Assembly (NCBI GenBank): GCA_012735315.1
Contig: JAAYHS010000029.1
Span: forward strand, 1 to 49,487
Direction: 5' to 3'
Length of the DNA stretch: 49,487 bases
DNA from: Bacillota bacterium
GTDB taxonomy: Bacteria; Bacillota; UBA4882; UBA8346
Shown: one piece after another, positions 44,931 to 49,487 of the stretch
Numbering within the stretch: the first letter of the stretch is position 1
Layout: the number at the start of each line of letters is the position of its first letter
The notes under the pieces: model-generated
Databases searched by the model: none
The model's input: only the letters and a program-made list of their open reading frames with translations
What the model was told of the DNA's origin: nothing
Translations under genes and position numbers: made by a program

Positions 44931-46226
44931 ATGAACATCCGAGAAATGGCCCTATCAGCCAAAAAAGCCGCCTTGCATTTAGCGGCTTGCGATCCGGAAT
45001 TAAAAAATAGGGCTTTGGAACAAATAGCTCAAACACTGGAACAGAATAAAGAAGTGATTATTCGGGCTAATCAAGAAGATTTGAACCGCAGCGAACAGGA
45101 GCATCTGGCGGCTCCGCTTTTAAAACGGTTGAAATTCGACGAAGTTAAATTGGCGGATGTAGTGGCCGGAATTCGCAGTTTAATCAAATTGGAGGACCCG
45201 GTCGGTAAAACGAAGCTGGCCACCGAGTTGGACCAAGGTCTGGAACTTTACCGGGTAACTTGTCCCATCGGAGTAATCGGGATCATTTTCGAGTCCCGTC
45301 CCGATGCCTTGGTTCAGATCTCCACTCTTTGCCTGAAGAGCGGGAACAGTGTTTTATTGAAAGGCGGTTCCGAAGCCTCAGCCACCAACCGGATTTTGAC
45401 CGATTTAATCATTCAAGCGACTGAAAAAGCGGGGCTTCCTACCGGCTGGATTCATCTCCTGGAGACCAGGGCCGATGTGAACGAAATGTTGAAGCTGGAT
45501 CAATACATCGACTTGATTATTCCGCGCGGTTCCAATGAATTCGTCCGTTATATCATGGACAATTCGAGAATTCCGGTGATGGGGCACGCCGACGGAATCT
45601 GCCATTGCTACGTGGACGCCGACGCCGACTTGGAGATGGCGGTGCGGATCGCGGTTGATTCTAAAACTCAATATATCGCTGTATGTAACGCGGCTGAGAC
45701 TTTATTGGTTCACCGGGAGGCGGCGTTAGAGTATTTGCCGTTATTGAAACAAGCCATGGATGAAAAGCAGGTTGAACTTTTCGGCTGCCCGAAAACTCAA
45801 GCGATTATCGATATCCAACCGGCAACGGAAAAAGATTGGCAGACCGAGTACCTCGATTATAAACTGGCGATTAAAGTGGTGGAAGACTTGGATGAAGCCA
45901 TTGAACATATCAATCATTACGGTTCCGGCCATACGGACACCATAATAACCCAAAACCGGTCCCATGCCGAAAAATTTATGAACTTAGTGGATTCGGGAAA
46001 TGTCTTTTGGAACTGTTCCACCCGTTTTAGCGACGGTTTTCGGTATGGGTTCGGGGCCGAGGTCGGGATCAGCACCGGCAAGCTCCATGCCCGGGGGCCG
46101 GTGGGGCTGGAGGGGCTGGTGAGTTATAAATATAAATTGGTCGGCAACGGACATCTGGTTGAGGATTACGCTCTGAAAAAGCGGAGTTTTAATCATAAAA
46201 CTTTGAAGAAAGATTGTCCGGTTTAA
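44931..46226 (+). CDS. proA: Glutamate-5-semialdehyde dehydrogenase (gamma-glutamyl phosphate reductase)
   Basis: A 431-residue aldehyde dehydrogenase-fold protein. N-terminal VTCPIGVIGIIFESRPDAL, LIIPRGSNEFVRYI, VMGHADGICH and the catalytic Cys near 252 in YIAVCNAAETLL are standard ProA marks; FGFGAEVGIST and ARGPVGLEGL close the protein. It reduces glutamyl phosphate from ProB to the semialdehyde, the second proline step. It has its own promoter and terminator and is not linked to proB, which is 19 kb upstream. Confidence 0.97.
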   Translation: MNIREMALSAKKAALHLAACDPELKNRALEQIAQTLEQNKEVIIRANQEDLNRSEQEHLAAPLLKRLKFDEVKLADVVAGIRSLIKLEDPVGKTKLATELDQGLELYRVTCPIGVIGIIFESRPDALVQISTLCLKSGNSVLLKGGSEASATNRILTDLIIQATEKAGLPTGWIHLLETRADVNEMLKLDQYIDLIIPRGSNEFVRYIMDNSRIPVMGHADGICHCYVDADADLEMAVRIAVDSKTQYIAVCNAAETLLVHREAALEYLPLLKQAMDEKQVELFGCPKTQAIIDIQPATEKDWQTEYLDYKLAIKVVEDLDEAIEHINHYGSGHTDTIITQNRSHAEKFMNLVDSGNVFWNCSTRFSDGFRYGFGAEVGISTGKLHARGPVGLEGLVSYKYKLVGNGHLVEDYALKKRSFNHKTLKKDCPV

Positions 46227-46268
46227 TAAACTGCCTGTATTGTAATTTTGTTTTGATGTCAAGCAAAG

Positions 46269-46308
46269 ATGGCGGAAATCCTCGGGATATTCTAGGCCAT
46301 TTTTTTTT
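46269..46308 (+). terminator. Terminator after proA
   Basis: ATGGC (46269-46273) pairs with GCCAT (46296-46300), with an imperfect inner stem (GGAAATCC with GGATATTC), followed by a T9 run. Confidence 0.75.
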
Positions 46309-46759
46309 GATTTCAAACAAATCCCAATTAAAATGGATAATTTCAGCCCGTAAAGGACATTAATTGGTTTTGAAGGTTCGAGAGAGGCAGCATGCTTATT
46401 CGTGGTTTTAATTGTTTTGCGCCGGATCTCTGCCGATTAAAACCGCGCCGGGTATATAAAAATGCTCTAAATCCCATCCAAGACGGCTACTATTCGCTAT
46501 TAGCCTCAAAGCATCACGAAAGCAGCGGGTTTTAAACAGCGGCGGACTTATCCTCCGGTCGGATCAAATTAGTGAATGAATCCGGCCCGGCGGCGGAAAG
46601 TTAATATTATTGACGACTGTTTCAGGCAACGGCGGCGAAAAATGACAAGCATAACAGAAAGTACAGGTGTACGAAAAAGTGAAATCATAGTATATTTAGA
46701 AGTACTGTAAGCCATAATACTTTTTTTCCATGAATTACAATTTAGCGAGGAGGAACGTT
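46309..46759. other. Long gene-free leader region before the glucan phosphorylase
   Basis: About 450 bp with no gene. It includes GC-rich pieces (near 46430 and 46540-46600), GTACAGGTGTAC (46660-46671) and a possible CATAAT -10 at 46713-46718 without a good -35. No known riboswitch pattern was recognised. Confidence 0.45.
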
Positions 46760-48379
46760 GTGGCGACTCAACAAAAAGCGCTTCCGAAAGTAGCGTACTT
46801 TTGTATGGAATATGCCTTGGATAATGATTTTAAAACTTATGCCGGCGGATTAGGCGTTCTGGCCGGCGACTACTTGAAAGGCGCCCGGGATTTCGGTTAT
46901 CCGATTGTCGGGATCGGCCTTTTATGGAAACAAGGCTATACCGAACAACGCATCGGCAAAGATGGCCGACCCTATGATTGTTATCATAATAATTATTATG
47001 AGTTTCTGGAAGACACCGGAGTGACGGTGGGAGTGATGATCCGTCATCGCGAAGTCCGTTGCAAGGTTTGGAAGGTGGATTGTTTCGGTAACGCGCCCCT
47101 TTATTTACTCGATACCAATCTGCCGGAGAATGAAGATCAATGGATTACCGGACAATTGTACGGTTGGTTCGGAGAAGAACGGGTCGCCCAGGAGATGGTG
47201 CTGGGTATCGGCGGGGTTCGCGCGCTTAGAGCGTTGGGGCTGGAGATCGATGTCTATCATTTCAATGAAGGACATGCGGTCTTCGCGGGTTTGGAATTGA
47301 TCCGGGAAAAAATGCAACGCGGCGCTTCCTTTGAAGCCGCTTTAACCGAAGCGCGGCGGCAAATCGTATTCACCACTCATACGCCGGTGCTTCAAGGAAA
47401 CGAATGGCACTACCTGGAGCGATTAATGTATATGGGCGCCAATAACGGCCTTTCCATGGAACAACTGATTTATTTGGGGAATTCGCCGTTTAATATGACC
47501 GTGGCGGCATTGCGATTAGCCCGCTTTTCAAACGCGGTGGCTCAATTACACTGTGAGACGGCCAACCGAATGTGGTCATGGGTTGAGCGGCGTTCGCCGA
47601 TCATCGGGATTACCAACGCGATTCATCTCCCTACTTGGGTAGATGAGGCGATGCTTCGGGCGGCGTCGGGAGACGGCGATTTATGGGAAGAGCACCAGCG
47701 GAATAAGGGAGAGTTGATCCGGTTTGTTAAAGAGCGAACCGGCGTAAGTCTGGATCCGGATGTTTTATTGATTGGATTTTCGAGACGGGCGGCGCCGTAC
47801 AAACGGAGCGATTTAATCTTTACCGACAAAAAACTCATTTCCGAATTATTGAACGGACGCCGGATTCAATTGGTCTTTTCCGGAAAAGCCCACCCGTTGG
47901 ACGATTACGGCAAGGAGATCGTGGCCAACTTGATCCGGTTCACCAACCGTTATCCGGGCTCCGTAGTCTTTCTTGAAAATTACGATATGGAGATCGGCAA
48001 GATCTTGACCAGGGGTTCCGATGTCTGGCTGAACAATCCCAGACGGCCGATGGAGGCGAGCGGGACTTCAGGAATGAAAGCGGCGATAAACGGAGTCTTA
48101 AACTTGAGCACGCTTGACGGTTGGTGGCCCGAGGCTTGCCGTCACGGGTTTAACGGTTGGCAATTCGGCGACGGATTCGTCAGCGATGATATTCGCCGTC
48201 AAGACGAACACGATGTAAACGCTTTATACCATGTCCTTCTCAACCAAGTAATCCCGACTTACTATCAAAACCGGGATCGTTGGGTGGAGATGATGAAAAA
48301 CAGCATTCTAAGCACAAAAGAACAGTTTAATGTCCGGAGAATGCTGGAGGAATATTATGAGAAATTGTATACCGAATGA
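46760..48379 (+). CDS. Alpha-glucan phosphorylase (GT35-like, short form)
   Basis: About 539 residues, shorter than the 800-plus residue GlgP but in line with the short alpha-glucan phosphorylases. N-terminal KVAYFCMEYAL and YAGGLGVLAGDYLKGA, HFNEGHAVFAGLE, TTHTPVLQGNEWH, and GFSRRAAPYKR. The PLP-binding lysine lies in EASGTSGMKAAINGVLNLSTLDGWW-type sequence near the C-terminus. It releases glucose 1-phosphate from alpha-glucans with inorganic phosphate. GTG at 46760 with AGGAGG 6 nt upstream is preferred to the ATG at 46730. Confidence 0.9.
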   Translation: MATQQKALPKVAYFCMEYALDNDFKTYAGGLGVLAGDYLKGARDFGYPIVGIGLLWKQGYTEQRIGKDGRPYDCYHNNYYEFLEDTGVTVGVMIRHREVRCKVWKVDCFGNAPLYLLDTNLPENEDQWITGQLYGWFGEERVAQEMVLGIGGVRALRALGLEIDVYHFNEGHAVFAGLELIREKMQRGASFEAALTEARRQIVFTTHTPVLQGNEWHYLERLMYMGANNGLSMEQLIYLGNSPFNMTVAALRLARFSNAVAQLHCETANRMWSWVERRSPIIGITNAIHLPTWVDEAMLRAASGDGDLWEEHQRNKGELIRFVKERTGVSLDPDVLLIGFSRRAAPYKRSDLIFTDKKLISELLNGRRIQLVFSGKAHPLDDYGKEIVANLIRFTNRYPGSVVFLENYDMEIGKILTRGSDVWLNNPRRPMEASGTSGMKAAINGVLNLSTLDGWWPEACRHGFNGWQFGDGFVSDDIRRQDEHDVNALYHVLLNQVIPTYYQNRDRWVEMMKNSILSTKEQFNVRRMLEEYYEKLYTE

Positions 48380-48386
48380 TTAGTTT

Positions 48387-48505
48387 TAGGCGATTTTATA
48401 ATTCCCGGATTTTTCATTTTGACACACCATATTGGTAGACTAATCCGGGTTGGGCGCCATATATTGTGTCAAAATCTTACTAGAGGTAATTATGAAAATC
48501 GCTTA
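48387..48505. repeat. Nested imperfect palindrome downstream of the glucan phosphorylase
   Basis: Outer arms 48387-48403 (TAGGCGATTTTATAATT) and 48488-48505 pair with one mismatch and one bulge. Inner arms ATTTTGACACA (48416-48426) and TGTGTCAAAAT (48465-48475) are perfect. The element is about 119 bp and has no coding capacity. Sharp ends and a nested form suggest a MITE or REP-like mobile unit. Confidence 0.7.
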
Positions 48506-48532
48506 GTTTATCAACACTTCGTAAAAGGGTTA

Positions 48533-48562
48533 TCCGGGGATAACCCTTTTTTAAATGTTGAA
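48533..48562 (+). terminator. Strong Rho-independent terminator
   Basis: Perfect 12-bp stem AAAAGGGTTATC (48533-48544) with GATAACCCTTTT (48549-48560), tetraloop CGGG, T6 run at 48557-48562. It probably ends the phosphorylase transcript. Confidence 0.92.
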
Positions 48563-48647
48563 TGGGAATTTTGTTAAAACGCTGCTTGATCGGCGCCCGT
48601 ACGAAGAAAAACCAACTTCAAAATTTGGTTTGGGTTTGAATTAGGGC

Positions 48648-48676
48648 TTGACATTTCTTTTAAATCCAAGTAAACT
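48648..48676 (+). promoter_or_regulatory. Orphan vegetative promoter
   Basis: Perfect -35 TTGACA (48648-48653), 17-bp spacer, -10 TAAACT (48671-48676; 4 of 6). No ORF of useful size lies in the following 290 bp before mutS2. Confidence 0.65.
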
Positions 48677-48682
48677 TAGGCA

Positions 48683-48845
48683 GCAAGATAATTTTTAAAA
48701 AAAGGGCTCGAGTTTATGTCCGTGGGAAATAAAAGCTGCATTCATAATTTAAGGACTTACTCTGCCCAATTATGCTTAGTCGACAAGCTATAATTTATTG
48801 AGGTTTTTATGTTTTTAAGCCGTGGGCATGAGTAACCGCGGCTTA
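48683..48845 (+). ncRNA. Candidate non-coding RNA, unknown type
   Basis: The stretch from the orphan promoter's expected start to the hairpin TAAGCCGTGG (48816-48825) with CCGCGGCTTA (48836-48845). GCAGC near 48681 can pair with GCTGC near 48738. Only a 23-codon frame (48717) without a ribosome binding site is present. I did not recognise 6S, tmRNA, SRP or a riboswitch class. The alternative is simply a long leader of mutS2, with the hairpin as an attenuator. Confidence 0.3.
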
Positions 48846-48923
48846 TATATTTCCAAGGGATGAATAATGGTTTTCTTACAATTTATTTTACCGGTCATTG
48901 ATTTTTGTCTTTATCCTTATTGA

Positions 48924-48954
48924 AGCCGCGGGAACGTCTCGCGGCTATTTTAAT
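48924..48954 (+). terminator. Hairpin just upstream of mutS2
   Basis: Stem AGCCGCG (48924-48930) and CGCGGCT (48940-48946), then ATTTTAATT. It resembles the hairpin at 48816-48845 in its GC core. It could end a small RNA or attenuate mutS2. Confidence 0.6.
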
Positions 48955-48974
48955 TGTTAAGAGAGGGATAAATA

Positions 48975-49487
48975 ATGAATCAAAAAACCATGGAATTATT
49001 GGAATTTCCACAGATTAAAAAGAGGTTGGCCGAATGCGCCTTGAGTAAACTGGGGCGTAAATTGGCGGAAGGTTTAAAACCTCGCGCCAATATCACCGCT
49101 GTTAGTGAAATGTTGCGGGAAACAACCGAAGCAAGGTTATTGTTGGAAGCAGCCGGTAGGCCGCCATTACATGGATTGGCCGACTTGAGCGATCTGATCG
49201 GAAAACTGAATGCGGGTGGAGTTTTAGATCCGTTATCTTTACAAGCCATTGCCGATTTTATGCGGGGATGTCGCCATACCCGGGAGTTTATGTAAAAACG
49301 TCTGGAACTTGCGCCGATGGTGGCGAATTATTCATATGGGATTACCTCTTTTGAAGAGTTGGAAGCGGAGATCGAGCGTTGTATAGTTGACGGCTTAGTC
49401 CGCGATGAAGCTGGTCCGGAATTGCGCAAGATTCGAAAAGAAATAAAAAGGCTTCAGGATAAAATAAAAAGCAAACTGCAACAATTG
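48975..49487 (+). pseudogene. mutS2: MutS2 N-terminal part interrupted by an in-frame TAA; runs off the window
   Basis: ATG at 48975 with GAGAGGG upstream. The first 106 codons read as MutS2: MELLEFPQIKKRLAE, ETTEARLLLEA, PPLHGLADLSDLIGKLNAGG, ADFMRGCRHTREFM. A TAA then occurs at 49293-49295, but the same frame stays open to the window end and continues MutS2-like sequence (ELAPMVANYSYGITSFEELEAEIERCI, then the coiled-coil start KIRKEIKRLQDKIKSKL). No frame change is needed, so this is a single nonsense codon where Glu, Lys or Gln is expected. It may be a real inactivating mutation or a sequencing/assembly error. The ATPase and Smr domains lie beyond the window. MutS2 acts in recombination control and ribosome rescue. 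Confidence 0.85.

Noticed and set aside
46316-46729. Possible riboswitch in the long leader of the glucan phosphorylase gene
   Set aside because: Compared by eye with c-di-GMP, glycine and cobalamin patterns; the conserved cores are not present. A covariance-model scan would decide.
48717-48797. Short ATG frame inside the possible RNA region upstream of mutS2
   Set aside because: Only about two dozen codons with no convincing ribosome binding site; could be a leader peptide but nothing shows it.

Overview
The window looks like chromosome of an endospore-forming member of the Bacillota (Firmicutes). The evidence is spo0A, spoIVB, ytaF, four CotS-like spore-coat kinases, fapR, mraZ, a SpoVD-type penicillin-binding protein with PASTA domains, and a MurE carrying the DNPR motif of meso-diaminopimelate-adding enzymes. 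Anaerobic, saccharolytic life is suggested by a rhamnogalacturonan lyase, a phosphofructokinase with pyrophosphate-type residues, a split transketolase and an alpha-glucan phosphorylase. A deep clostridial or Limnochordia/Hydrogenispora-like lineage would fit, but that placement is inference. Strong Shine-Dalgarno sequences stand in front of many TTG and GTG codons, so many starts given here lie inside the longest possible frame.

Layout. 1-2655: 3' part of a secreted multidomain rhamnogalacturonan lyase. 2799-8217: a divergent cluster of four CotS-type kinases (three on minus, one on plus), a previously unmarked 55-residue membrane protein and a PHP phosphoesterase; two near-identical palindromes lie in front of two of the kinases. 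8371-19323: a shortened division/cell-wall (dcw) cluster, mraZ-rsmH-ftsL-pbp-murE-murF-mraY-ftsW-murA, led by a triple MraZ box. murD, murG, murB, murC, ftsQ, ftsA and ftsZ are not in this part of the chromosome. 19507-21169: fapR with a likely self-operator, then fabH. 21282-31838: diguanylate cyclase, obgE, a small Cys-rich protein, yhbY, proB, nadD, an RRM protein, a PilZ protein, yqeK, rsfS, leuS and a YgjP-like metallopeptidase.

31928-37801: spoIVB, spo0A, steA, steB/mctB-like, a family-2 glycosyltransferase and a MraY/WecA-like transferase, a run that joins sporulation commitment to septum and envelope functions. 37794-43342: nfo, rnhA, split transketolase, PPi-type phosphofructokinase and class II aldolase. 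43418-49487: ytaF (minus), a small secreted protein, proA, alpha-glucan phosphorylase, a repeat- and hairpin-rich gap with a possible non-coding RNA, and the start of mutS2, which carries an in-frame TAA.

Functionally the window combines lipid II supply and septal wall synthesis (dcw genes, PBP, FtsW, SteA/SteB), membrane lipid control (FapR/FabH), c-di-GMP signalling (GGDEF and PilZ), sporulation control and coat genes, and a central-carbon block. No tRNA, rRNA, CRISPR array, transposase or phage gene was seen. All functional calls are from reading motifs by eye; no search was run.
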